This document shows positions 1 through 6,428 of a DNA stretch of 8,301 nt, piece after piece. This DNA is from CBFCZU01 sp965602635. GTDB lineage: Bacteria > Planctomycetota > Phycisphaerae > SM23-33. Location: positions 1-8,301 of the forward strand of contig CBFCZU010000190.1 in assembly GCA_965602635.1 (NCBI GenBank). Direction: 5' to 3'. Every line of letters begins with the position of its first letter. Position 1 is the stretch's first letter. Below the pieces are notes generated by a model. It made no database searches. It was given only the letters and a program-made list of their open reading frames with translations, and was not told where the DNA came from. The translations under genes and the position numbers were made by a program.

Positions 1-94
1 CTTCGACTCGCTTGGCATTCTTTGGCCCCATCGCGAAAGGAACGACTCGCCGGCTTGCCCAGCGCAAATGCTGAGCGAGCGCAGCGAGTCGAAG
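1..94. repeat. Inverted-repeat-bounded intergenic element, likely a dispersed REP-like repeat
   Basis: Bases 1-12 (CTTCGACTCGCT) are the exact reverse complement of bases 83-94 (AGCGAGTCGAAG). An 8-base direct copy of the inner part, CGACTCGC, lies at 4-11 and again at 43-50. The right arm sits in a wording (GAGCGCAGCGAGTCGAAG) that resembles short dispersed repeats I recall from intergenic regions of many GC-rich bacteria. It begins 2 bases after the 3' end of tRNA-Asn, so it may also act in 3'-end formation of that transcript. The left end of the element may lie outside the window. Seen: the repeats. Inferred: the dispersed-repeat identity. Confidence 0.5.
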
Positions 95-96
95 CA

Positions 97-169
97 CTCC
101 CCGACTTGGACTTGAACCAAGAACCTAGCGGTTAACAGCCGCTCGCTCTGCCAATTGAGCTATCGGGGA
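97..169 (-). tRNA. tRNA-Asn (anticodon GTT)
   Basis: The minus strand folds into a complete 73-nt cloverleaf. The 7-bp acceptor stem is TCCCCGA (169-163) with TCGGGGA (104-98), followed by discriminator G at 97. The D arm is GCTC...GAGC with an AATTGGCA loop. The anticodon stem is AGCGG/CCGCT around the loop CTGTTAA, whose anticodon GTT reads Asn codons AAC/AAU. The T arm is CTTGG/CCAAG with loop TTCAAGT. The discriminator G73 is the expected one for asparagine tRNA. The 3' CCA is not encoded, so it would be added by CCA-adding enzyme. A promoter stands 30 bases upstream. Confidence 0.97.
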
Positions 170-173
170 AGAC

Positions 174-189
174 GGCGGCCGGCGCCGCC
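174..189 (-). other. Stem-loop in the tRNA-Asn leader
   Basis: GGCGGC (174-179) pairs with GCCGCC (184-189) around a CGGC tetraloop. It lies in the predicted 5' leader just upstream of the mature tRNA-Asn end. It could influence RNase P or leader processing, but in DNA this GC-rich a 6-bp stem can arise by chance. Confidence 0.35.
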
Positions 190-205
190 TGCATCTTGAC
201 CACTC

Positions 206-233
206 AGTCTAGCCTATCGGCACGACGTGTCAA
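206..233 (-). promoter_or_regulatory. Predicted sigma70-type promoter for tRNA-Asn
   Basis: On the minus strand a perfect -35 TTGACA (233-228) is followed after 16 bases by TAGACT (211-206), a 4/6 match to TATAAT. Transcription would start near 199, giving a leader of about 30 nt before the mature tRNA. Position and orientation fit the tRNA gene. Confidence 0.7.
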
Positions 234-317
234 GGGCATTAGCGGGCCGAGTCGAGCGTTGACGAATCGGCGACGTCCCTCCGCGGGCTTGGGACCCTCC
301 GGCCGGCGGCACGGGGT

Positions 318-1676
318 TTGACCTGGGCGGCGGAGGCGTGGTACAAGCTCCGCGTGCCTGAACTGCTTGACACGCTAAAGGGCTTCTCGGCGCTGGGCTC
401 GACGCTGGCGGCCTTCGGGATGATCCTCGTGCTGGCCCGGTTCAAGGTGCCGCTGTCGCTGGCGGTGCTGGCGGGGACAGTCGCGCTGGCGGCGCTGTTC
501 CGGATGCCCCCGGGCGATGCGGCGGTAACCTTCGTGGTCGGCGCGACCCGGCCGATAACCATTGGCTTGGTGGTCATCACCGTGCTGCTGCTGGCACTGT
601 CGGAGATGATGCGCGCCAGCGGGCAGCTCGCGGAGATCGTCTCACTGGCGGGCAAGCTGCTCCGCCGCCCGGCGGTGTCGATGGCCGCCCTGCCGGCGCT
701 GATCGGGCTGCTGCCAATGCCGGGCGGGGCGCTGTTCTCGGCGCCGATGGTCGAGTCGGCCGCGGGAAAGGCCAAGGTCTCGGGCGCGAGGCTCTCGGCC
801 GTCAACTACTGGTTCCGGCACATCTGGGAGCACTGGTGGCCGCTCTATCCGGGCGTGATGCTGGCCGTGACGCTCACCAAGAGCACGCTGGGCGAGTTCA
901 TGGCCTTTCAGATTCCGCTGGGGCTGTCGATGGCCGTGGCGGGGCTGTTGATCTTCCGCGGCACGCACCCCGACCTGCACGCCACGGCCGAGGCGCCGGC
1001 GCCGGGCACGCTGCGGAAACTCCTGTGGGCCACCTCGTCGATCTGGGTGATCATGATCGTCTGGGGGGCCTGCTGGGGCGCCCTCGAGCTGCTCGGCGGG
1101 CGGCTGTCAGAGATGCTATCGGCAAGCGGGATGGAGAAGTACGTGCTTGTGACCCTCGGGCTGCTGGCCAGTCTGATATGGACGGCCCGGCTCAACCGGC
1201 TGGGCTGGCGTAAGCTGGCGAGCATCTTCGGGCGCAGGTCCATCTACGCCCTGACCGTGTTGGTGGTGACGGTGATGGTCTTCCAGTACACCCTCAAGAA
1301 GCTCGGCGCGGCCGAGATGATCCACGAAGAGCTGGCGGCGGTGAACGTGCCTGTCGTGCTGATGGTGGTGATCCTGCCGTTCGTCGCGGGGATGGTCACG
1401 GGCCTGGCCATCGGGTTCGTCGGTACGAGCTTTCCGATCGTCCTTGCGCTGGCTGGGGCGGACGGCGCGGCCGTCAGGCCCTACGCGGTGCTTGCATACG
1501 GATGCGGGCACATCGGGATGATGCTCAGCCCGCTTCACGTCTGCCACGTGGTGAGCAACCGCTACTTCAAAACCTCCTTCGGGCCGGTGTACAGGCGCAT
1601 ACTGCCATCAGTGGTATTGCTGGGCGCGCTCGAGGTGGGCTACTTCCTCCTGCTGCGCGTGCTGATGGGCGGCTGA
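318..1676 (+). CDS. DUF401 family multi-pass membrane protein, putative transporter
   Basis: A 452-residue, strongly hydrophobic protein with roughly ten membrane segments, typical of an inner-membrane permease. I recognise the DUF401 family by its paired signatures. The first half has LPMPGGALFSAPM (132-144) and NYWFRHIWEHWWPLYPG (163-179). The second half has FVAGMVTG (355-362) and GCGHIGMMLSPLHVCHV (395-411). The two-half arrangement resembles ion-transporter-like permeases of the ArsB/GntP type. No substrate is established for the family, and nothing nearby suggests one. The start is uncertain: TTG at 318 has no clear Shine-Dalgarno, while GTG at 354 is an in-frame alternative giving 440 residues. 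I see no convincing promoter between 234 and 317. It points away from tRNA-Asn and converges on moxR, with 14 bases between the stop codons. Confidence 0.85.
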   Translation: MTWAAEAWYKLRVPELLDTLKGFSALGSTLAAFGMILVLARFKVPLSLAVLAGTVALAALFRMPPGDAAVTFVVGATRPITIGLVVITVLLLALSEMMRASGQLAEIVSLAGKLLRRPAVSMAALPALIGLLPMPGGALFSAPMVESAAGKAKVSGARLSAVNYWFRHIWEHWWPLYPGVMLAVTLTKSTLGEFMAFQIPLGLSMAVAGLLIFRGTHPDLHATAEAPAPGTLRKLLWATSSIWVIMIVWGACWGALELLGGRLSEMLSASGMEKYVLVTLGLLASLIWTARLNRLGWRKLASIFGRRSIYALTVLVVTVMVFQYTLKKLGAAEMIHEELAAVNVPVVLMVVILPFVAGMVTGLAIGFVGTSFPIVLALAGADGAAVRPYAVLAYGCGHIGMMLSPLHVCHVVSNRYFKTSFGPVYRRILPSVVLLGALEVGYFLLLRVLMGG

Positions 1677-1690
1677 GGGCGGGTGAGCCG

Positions 1691-1691
<1 letters not shown>
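1669..1691. terminator. Shared hairpin between convergent DUF401 and moxR stops
   Basis: GCGGCT (1669-1674) pairs with AGCCGC (1686-1691) around an 11-base loop. The stem touches the TGA stop of the upstream gene (1674-1676) and the TAG stop of moxR (1693-1691). It is the only structure in the 14-base gap. Neither strand has a T tract after it, so it is not a canonical intrinsic terminator. A bidirectional transcription stop or mRNA 3'-end stabiliser is inferred from position only. Confidence 0.4.
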
Positions 1692-2701
<1,010 letters not shown>

Positions 2702-2702
2702 G

Positions 2703-2712
2703 TCACCTTCCC
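2703..2712 (-). promoter_or_regulatory. Ribosome binding site fixing the moxR start
   Basis: Minus-strand GGGAAGGTGA (2712-2703) ends one base before ATG at 2701 and matches the anti-Shine-Dalgarno complement around AAGG and GGTGA. It supports initiation at 2701 rather than at the upstream TTG at 2734. Confidence 0.6.
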
Positions 2713-2753
2713 TAGCCGCGCCGTTCGCAGCCAAGAAACAATCATAAGCGGGC

Positions 2754-3533
2754 CTACAGGTTGATGTCGAGGGCGAAGAAGCTCGCGGCGTTGGCTGTGG
2801 TAAGATCGGCGAAGGCTTCCGCCTCGGCGCCCCGGGCGCGAGCCAGGCACCGGGCGACGTGGGCGACGTTTGCCGGCTCGTTGGTCTTCATCTTGCGGAC
2901 GGGTTCGGGCGAGAGGTACGGCGCGTCGGTCTCGACCATTATTCGGTCATCGGGCACGACGGCGGCGGCCTCGCGGACGGCGTCGGCCTTGTTGAAGGTC
3001 GCGATGCCGCTGTAGCTCACCCAGCAGCCGGCGTCGAGCACGAGCCGGGTCTCCCGCTTCTCGCCGGTGAAGCTGTGGAAGACGACTCGCTCCGGCCGGG
3101 CGTCGGACTGGCGGAGGATGGCCAGCGTGTCGTCCAGCGCCTCCCGCGTGTGCACGACGACGGGCCTGCCGAGGCGTCCGGCCAGGTCGAGCTGGGCGGC
3201 GAAGACCTCCTGCTGAAGGCGGCGCGGGGAGAAGTCGTAGTGGTAGTCCAGGCCGATCTCGCCAACCCCGACGTTGCCCGGACGGCGGGCCAACTCGGCG
3301 AGGTGCTCTAGGTAATCTTCGCCGGCGTCCTTGGCGTCGTGAGGGTGTACGCCCGCCATGCAGAACACGCCTTCATGCTCGGCGGCGAGGTCAGCGGCCA
3401 CCCGGCTGTCGGCGATGCTGCTGGCCGCGCAGATGCACGCGATGACGCCGGCATCCCGGGCGCGGGCGAGGACGCCTGGAACATCGCCCTTGAGTCGCCG
3501 GTCGGTCAGGTGGCAGTGCGTGTCGATCAGCAT
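2754..3533 (-). CDS. tatD: TatD family metal-dependent hydrolase (DNase)
   Basis: A 259-residue cytoplasmic TIM-barrel hydrolase of the TatD/YcfH family, whose characterised members are Mg-dependent DNases, with roles proposed in DNA repair and DNA degradation. All metal-binding signatures are visible: the HxH pair H6 and H8 in DTHCHL, E92 in GEIGLDYHYD, H128 in VVVHTREA, H153 in FHSFTG and D203 in ETDAPYLSPEP. The familiar RGKRNEP segment appears here as KMKTNEP (214-219 region), a minor variation. Length matches the family. ATG at 3533 follows GGAAAG at good spacing. It sits 35 bases after yraN and 52 before moxR on the same strand, so cotranscription is likely. The specific paralogue (TatD versus YcfH) cannot be told by eye. 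Confidence 0.96.
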   Translation of the reverse strand: MLIDTHCHLTDRRLKGDVPGVLARARDAGVIACICAASSIADSRVAADLAAEHEGVFCMAGVHPHDAKDAGEDYLEHLAELARRPGNVGVGEIGLDYHYDFSPRRLQQEVFAAQLDLAGRLGRPVVVHTREALDDTLAILRQSDARPERVVFHSFTGEKRETRLVLDAGCWVSYSGIATFNKADAVREAAAVVPDDRIMVETDAPYLSPEPVRKMKTNEPANVAHVARCLARARGAEAEAFADLTTANAASFFALDINL

Positions 3534-3568
3534 TTGTCTTTCCGCGCGGCGCCGGGCGGCAGCCCTGC

Positions 3569-3988
3569 TCAGGCCGGCGCGAAGGCATCAACGGTGTGTC
3601 GGATCTCCGGCTTGCCGTCGGCGGCGGCGATGACGGCCACCACGTCGAAGCGGACCTCGTAATTCTCCGCCGGGTGATGGGCCAGGTAATACTCCGCGAC
3701 TCGGGCGAGCTGTCGCCGCTTTTTCGGATTAACGGCCGACTCCGGATCCACGTGCCGGTCGCTCCTGCGGGCCTTGACCTCGACGAACACGATGGTCTCG
3801 GCGTCGCGGTCGGCGCGCGTCGATCGGTCCAGGGCGATGATGTCGGCCTCGCCGGCCGGGCAGCGGTAGTTCCGGGCCAGGATCTTCAGCCCCAGGCGGC
3901 GGAGATGATGCGCCGCAAGCTTCTCCCCGCGCGGGCCGAGAGGCTGCTCGCGCCGGGCGGCCTTGGCTCGCCGCCGAAACGGCCACAC
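3569..3988 (-). CDS. yraN: YraN/UPF0102 family endonuclease-like protein
   Basis: A 139-residue protein of the YraN (UPF0102) family, which has a predicted PD-(D/E)xK, Holliday-junction-resolvase-like fold and no settled function. The conserved core is visible: GEKLAAHHL near 21-29, ARNYRCPAGEADIIALD (38-54) with the acidic GEAD motif, and VFVEVKAR (67-74) with the E-V-K catalytic-type triplet. RFDVVAV (113-119) follows. Length is slightly above the common 110-130 because of a basic N-terminal segment (FRRRAKAARR) and a short C-terminal tail. It starts with GTG one base after the rplS stop, with GGGGAA upstream, which suggests translational coupling. yraN commonly lies near rplS and rnhB in bacteria; rnhB is missing here. 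Confidence 0.94.
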   Translation of the reverse strand: MWPFRRRAKAARREQPLGPRGEKLAAHHLRRLGLKILARNYRCPAGEADIIALDRSTRADRDAETIVFVEVKARRSDRHVDPESAVNPKKRRQLARVAEYYLAHHPAENYEVRFDVVAVIAAADGKPEIRHTVDAFAPA

Positions 3989-3989
3989 G

Positions 3990-4421
3990 TTACTGTTCCC
4001 CGTCGGCCTCGGCCGCGTCTTCCGATGCCCCGCCCTTGGCCTTGGTCTTGGCCCGGGCCGACCCGCCGGCGGACTCGCGCGTGTCGCGCAGCCGCGTGGA
4101 CCTGCCCACCCGCTTGCGGAGGAAGTACAGCCGGCTCCGCCGGGTCCGCCCCGAGCGGATCACCTCCACGCCCACCACCTGCGGGCTGTGCACAGGGAAG
4201 GTCCGCTCCACACCCTCGTTGGCGACGATCCGCCGGACGGTGAATGTCTGGCCGATGCCGCGTCCCTGCCGCCGGATCACGGTCCCCCGGAACGCCTGCA
4301 CGCGCTCCTTCTCTCCCTCGACGATCTTCACCGAGACGATGACCGTGTCGCCGACCTCAAACTCGGGCGGATCGGCCTTGAGCGACTTGGCCGAGGCCTT
4401 CTTCAATAGTTCCTGGCTCAC
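3990..4421 (-). CDS. rplS: 50S ribosomal protein L19
   Basis: Large-subunit ribosomal protein L19, located at the 30S-50S interface. The 143-residue product has the full core: FEVGDTVIVSVKIVEGEKER (21-40), VQAFRGTVIRRQGRGIGQTF (41-60), VERTFPVHSP (71-80) and the closing RSRLYFLRKRVGRSTRL (95-111). The family is usually about 115 residues, so residues 113-143 are an extra tail, first basic (ARAKTKAK) then acidic (SEDAAEADGE). GTG at 4421 overlaps the trmD stop by 4 bases in the form GTGA. A GGGAG lies about 8 bases upstream, so start and coupling to trmD agree. The next gene, yraN, begins one base after the TAA. Confidence 0.98.
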   Translation of the reverse strand: MSQELLKKASAKSLKADPPEFEVGDTVIVSVKIVEGEKERVQAFRGTVIRRQGRGIGQTFTVRRIVANEGVERTFPVHSPQVVGVEVIRSGRTRRSRLYFLRKRVGRSTRLRDTRESAGGSARAKTKAKGGASEDAAEADGEQ

Positions 4422-5173
4422 GCTTTGTCTCCCGCACCGCCGGAGGCGGATGAATCATCGCCGTCCCGCGCCTGCTCTTTCCTCTTGTATTCCCGCCACA
4501 GGTCCGGCCGGCGCTGGCGGGTTCTCTCTCGAGCCTGCTCGGCTCGCCACTGGGCGATCTTGGCGTGATCGCCGTTGAGCAGCACATCCGGCACGCTCAT
4601 ATTGCGAAACTCCCGCGGCCTCGTGTACTGCGGATACTCAAGCAGCTCCATGCTGAACGATTCTTCCTTGACGCTTTCCGGCTCGCCGACGGCGCCCGGC
4701 AGCAGCCGCACGACCGCGTCCACGACGGCCATCGCCGGTATCTCGCCGCCCGAGAGCACGAAGTCGCCCAGGCTGATCTCCACGTCCGCCAGGGCCAGGC
4801 GAATCCGCTCGTCGAATCCCTCGTAGTGCCCGGCGACGAGGATGAGCCTCTTCTCCGCGGCGAGGCCCTCAACGGTTTTCTGATCCAGGCGCCGGCCCTG
4901 CGGGCTTAGCAGGACCACGACTCCCGGTTCGTCCGACCGCGTCCGCACCGCCTCGACGGCGTCGAATACCGGGCGGCACATCATCACCATGCCGGGCCCG
5001 CCGCCGAAGGGCGCGTCGTCAACCTTCCGGTAGCGGTCGCCGGCGAAGTTCCGGATGTTCTCGACTTGTATATCGACCACGCCGGCCTGTATCGCCCGCC
5101 CCACGATGCTGGTTTCCAGCAGCGCGGGGAACATCTCGGGAAACAGCGTCAGGATGTCTATCCGCATCGCCAT
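4418..5173 (-). CDS. trmD: tRNA (guanine37-N1)-methyltransferase TrmD
   Basis: TrmD transfers methyl from S-adenosylmethionine to N1 of G37 in tRNAs reading CNN codons, preventing +1 frameshifts. The 251-residue product has the whole SPOUT fold: RIDILTLFPEMF (4-15), DDAPFGGGPGMVMM (52-65), the knot segments SPQGRRLDQ (90-98) and GHYEGFDER (115-123), SLGDFVLSGGEIPAM (134-148), R156 (the Arg154 equivalent) and YPQYTRP (180-186). At the position of the general-base Asp169 of E. coli/H. influenzae TrmD there is Glu171 (EESF instead of EDSF). The last 20 residues form a charged, Ser/Gly-rich tail. ATG at 5173 is preferred, with GGAG 7 bases upstream; ATG at 5167 is a close alternative. It lies 88 bases after rpsP, where rimM commonly sits, and overlaps rplS. 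Confidence 0.98.
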   Translation of the reverse strand: MAMRIDILTLFPEMFPALLETSIVGRAIQAGVVDIQVENIRNFAGDRYRKVDDAPFGGGPGMVMMCRPVFDAVEAVRTRSDEPGVVVLLSPQGRRLDQKTVEGLAAEKRLILVAGHYEGFDERIRLALADVEISLGDFVLSGGEIPAMAVVDAVVRLLPGAVGEPESVKEESFSMELLEYPQYTRPREFRNMSVPDVLLNGDHAKIAQWRAEQARERTRQRRPDLWREYKRKEQARDGDDSSASGGAGDKA

Positions 5174-5261
5174 GGCGCCGCTCCGGCCGGCCGGTCGGGC
5201 TCGCCCGCCGTCTCAGCCGGCCCACGGCCCGGGAGCCGCGACGCTGACGACGCGGGCGAAA
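5174..5261 (-). other. rpsP-trmD intergenic spacer without rimM
   Basis: This 88-base GC-rich spacer contains no reading frame resembling RimM. It has short self-complementary stretches such as GGGCGAGCCC and GGCCGTGGGCC on the minus strand. These could form small hairpins between the rpsP and trmD messages, but none has a T tract. In E. coli, ribosomal proteins from this operon are made in large excess over TrmD and RimM, so a spacer structure with a role in differential expression is conceivable. That role is inference. Confidence 0.3.
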
Positions 5262-5516
5262 CTACTTCTTCACCGGGATGCCGTGCCTGACCAGCAGGCT
5301 GCGGACCGTGTCCGACGGCTGGGCGCCCTGGCCGAGCCAATACTCGATCCGCTCGCGATTCAGCGATACCTGCTGATCGGCGGCCTTGGACTCCGGATCG
5401 TACCAGCCCAGCTCCTCCAGAACGCGCCCGTCGCGCGGGCTGCGGGAATCCACCGCCGTGAGGCGGTAGAAGCTGCGGTGCCGCCGGCCAAATCTCTTCA
5501 TTCTCAGTTTTACCAC
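5262..5516 (-). CDS. rpsP: 30S ribosomal protein S16
   Basis: Small-subunit protein S16, an assembly protein of the 30S body. The 84-residue product follows the family pattern: VKLRMKRFGRRHRSFYRL near the N terminus, the hallmark VDSRSPRDGRVLEELGWYDP (22-41), then LNRERIEYWLGQGAQPSDTV (52-71) and a short end in PVKK. I set the start at GTG 5516 because it matches the universal MVK-[IL]-R-[LM]-KR N terminus and has GGAGAAGG six bases upstream; the frame stays open to 5606, but that extension is in the leader. It is the first gene of the block, with a promoter about 80 bases upstream. ffh, often found upstream in other bacteria, is not there. Confidence 0.97.
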   Translation of the reverse strand: MVKLRMKRFGRRHRSFYRLTAVDSRSPRDGRVLEELGWYDPESKAADQQVSLNRERIEYWLGQGAQPSDTVRSLLVRHGIPVKK

Positions 5517-5522
5517 GAAGCG

Positions 5523-5530
5523 CCTTCTCC
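5523..5530 (-). promoter_or_regulatory. Ribosome binding site deciding the rpsP start
   Basis: Minus-strand GGAGAAGG (5530-5523) lies six bases before GTG at 5516. It fixes the S16 start at the position expected from the family and rules out the long upstream extension of the frame. Confidence 0.75.
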
Positions 5531-5556
5531 GAAAGAGCCGCGCGAGGCTATCATCA

Positions 5557-5581
5557 GGCCGGCATCCGCGCTGCCCCGGCC
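5557..5581 (-). promoter_or_regulatory. Bulged hairpin in the rpsP 5' leader
   Basis: On the transcript, GGCC (5581-5578), a GG bulge, and GGCA (5575-5572) pair with TGCC-GGCC (5564-5557), making an 8-bp stem with a 7-base loop. It lies between the predicted transcription start (near 5590) and the rpsP ribosome binding site. A hairpin in the leader of a ribosomal-protein operon may serve autoregulation or message stability, but no such motif is established for S16 to my knowledge. Confidence 0.4.
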
Positions 5582-5596
5582 CAATATGAACCGGGT

Positions 5597-5624
5597 ATTG
5601 TAGCATCGCCGGTGCCCCTTACAA
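5597..5624 (-). promoter_or_regulatory. Predicted promoter of the rpsP-trmD-rplS-yraN-tatD-moxR block
   Basis: On the minus strand TTGTAA (5624-5619) and TACAAT (5602-5597), a 5/6 match to TATAAT, are separated by 16 bases. The predicted start near 5590 gives a leader of about 74 nt to rpsP. It is an A+T-containing island in GC-rich DNA, in the right orientation for the six-gene block. Confidence 0.65.
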
Positions 5625-5690
5625 CCCTTTTTGCGGGGATTCCCAAGCCGGCGCCCGAGGCCGGGGGCGCGGCCAAGCCCGGCCTGGGCC

Positions 5691-5719
5691 TTGATTGTCC
5701 GCCAAGGGCCCGATAGACT
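5691..5719 (+). promoter_or_regulatory. Predicted promoter of lemA-htpX
   Basis: TTGATT (5691-5696) and TAGACT (5714-5719) are separated by 17 bases, each a 4/6 match to the sigma70 consensus. The -10 hexamer is the same as in the tRNA-Asn promoter. The start would lie near 5726, leaving a leader of about 53 nt. Upstream (5651-5670) GCGCCC and GGGCGC could form a hairpin between the two divergent promoters. Confidence 0.5.
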
Positions 5720-5778
5720 CTCGAGAGGTTCAGATCATCAAGCCGCCAGACGGCTTACCCGTAGGGAAAGGGAACGAC

Positions 5779-6342
5779 ATGTGGCCCGTCTTATGGATCG
5801 TACTCGGAATCATCGTGCTGTTGGCCGTCGTCGTGATCGCCATCTACAACAGCCTGGTCCAGAAGCGAATCCGCTGCCGCGAGGCATGGAGCCAGATCGA
5901 CGTCCAGCTCAAGCGGCGGTACGACCTGATCCCCAACCTCGTGGAGACGGTCAAGGGCTACGCCGCCCACGAAAGGGAGACGCTCGAGCGGGTGATCCAG
6001 GCGCGGAACGCCGCCATTGCCGTCGGCGGCGACGACGTCAAGGGTCAGGCCCAGGCGGAGAACTTCCTGACCGGCGCCCTGCGGCAGATTTTCGCCCTCA
6101 GCGAGAGCTACCCCGACCTGAAGGCGAACCAGAACTTCATGCAGCTCCAGGAGGAGCTGACCAGCACGGAGAACCGGATCGCCTTCGCGCGTCAGCACTA
6201 CAACGACACGGCCGCGATCTATAACACGGCCCGCGAGAAGTTCCCCAACAACGTTATCGCCGGGACGTTCCAGTTCCAGGCGAGGGACTACTTCGAGCTG
6301 GAAGACCCCGCCGAGCGCGAGACGCCGCAGGTGAAGTTCTAG
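5779..6342 (+). CDS. lemA: LemA family membrane protein
   Basis: A 187-residue LemA protein: one N-terminal membrane segment (about 3-23, VLWIVLGIIVLLAVVVIAIY) and a helical-bundle domain on the outer side of the membrane. The molecular function is unsettled; the family recurs beside M48 peptidases and in envelope-related loci. The signature is clear: YNSLVQKRIRCREAWSQIDV (23-42) followed by QLKRRYDLIPNLVETVKGY (43-61), then helices with NFMQLQEELTSTENRIAFAR (119-138) and YNDTAAIYNTAREKFP (141-156). The tail ends in EDPAERETPQVKF. ATG at 5779 is preferred, preceded by AAAGGGAA; the frame stays open upstream to 5695 but those residues do not fit a LemA N terminus. It is followed by htpX after 86 bases, the classic pairing. 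Confidence 0.95.
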   Translation: MWPVLWIVLGIIVLLAVVVIAIYNSLVQKRIRCREAWSQIDVQLKRRYDLIPNLVETVKGYAAHERETLERVIQARNAAIAVGGDDVKGQAQAENFLTGALRQIFALSESYPDLKANQNFMQLQEELTSTENRIAFARQHYNDTAAIYNTAREKFPNNVIAGTFQFQARDYFELEDPAERETPQVKF

Positions 6343-6361
6343 GCGCCCGCCCGCAGGCGCC
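6342..6361 (+). other. First hairpin after the lemA stop
   Basis: GGCGCC (6342-6347) pairs with GGCGCC (6356-6361) around an 8-base loop, beginning on the last base of the lemA stop codon. There is no T tract. It may stabilise the lemA message 3' end or lower read-through into htpX. Confidence 0.4.
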
Positions 6362-6370
6362 GTGAAGCCG

Positions 6371-6393
6371 CGGGGCGAGCCACGCTCGTCCCG
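6371..6393 (+). other. Strong hairpin in the lemA-htpX gap
   Basis: CGGGGCGAGC (6371-6380) pairs over 10 positions, one of them G-T, with GCTCGTCCCG (6384-6393) around a CAC loop. No T run follows, so it is not a classical terminator. It lies about 35 bases before the htpX ATG and may affect processing, attenuation or htpX expression. Confidence 0.5.
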
Positions 6394-6428
6394 CCAACCG
6401 GCAGCCGGGTCGGAGTCCCCAACCGCAC

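Noticed and set aside
239..805. 188-codon minus-strand frame over the DUF401 start
   Set aside because: It is Ser/Ala/Thr-rich with no family match, and lies antisense to conserved membrane motifs.
5055..5603. 182-codon plus-strand frame across rpsP and the start of trmD
   Set aside because: It is antisense to two certain genes and does not resemble RimM or any other protein I know.
5611..5640. CCCC...TTTTT...GGGG as an intrinsic terminator
   Set aside because: The T run lies inside the potential loop rather than after the stem, and the segment fits better as the -35 region of the rpsP promoter.
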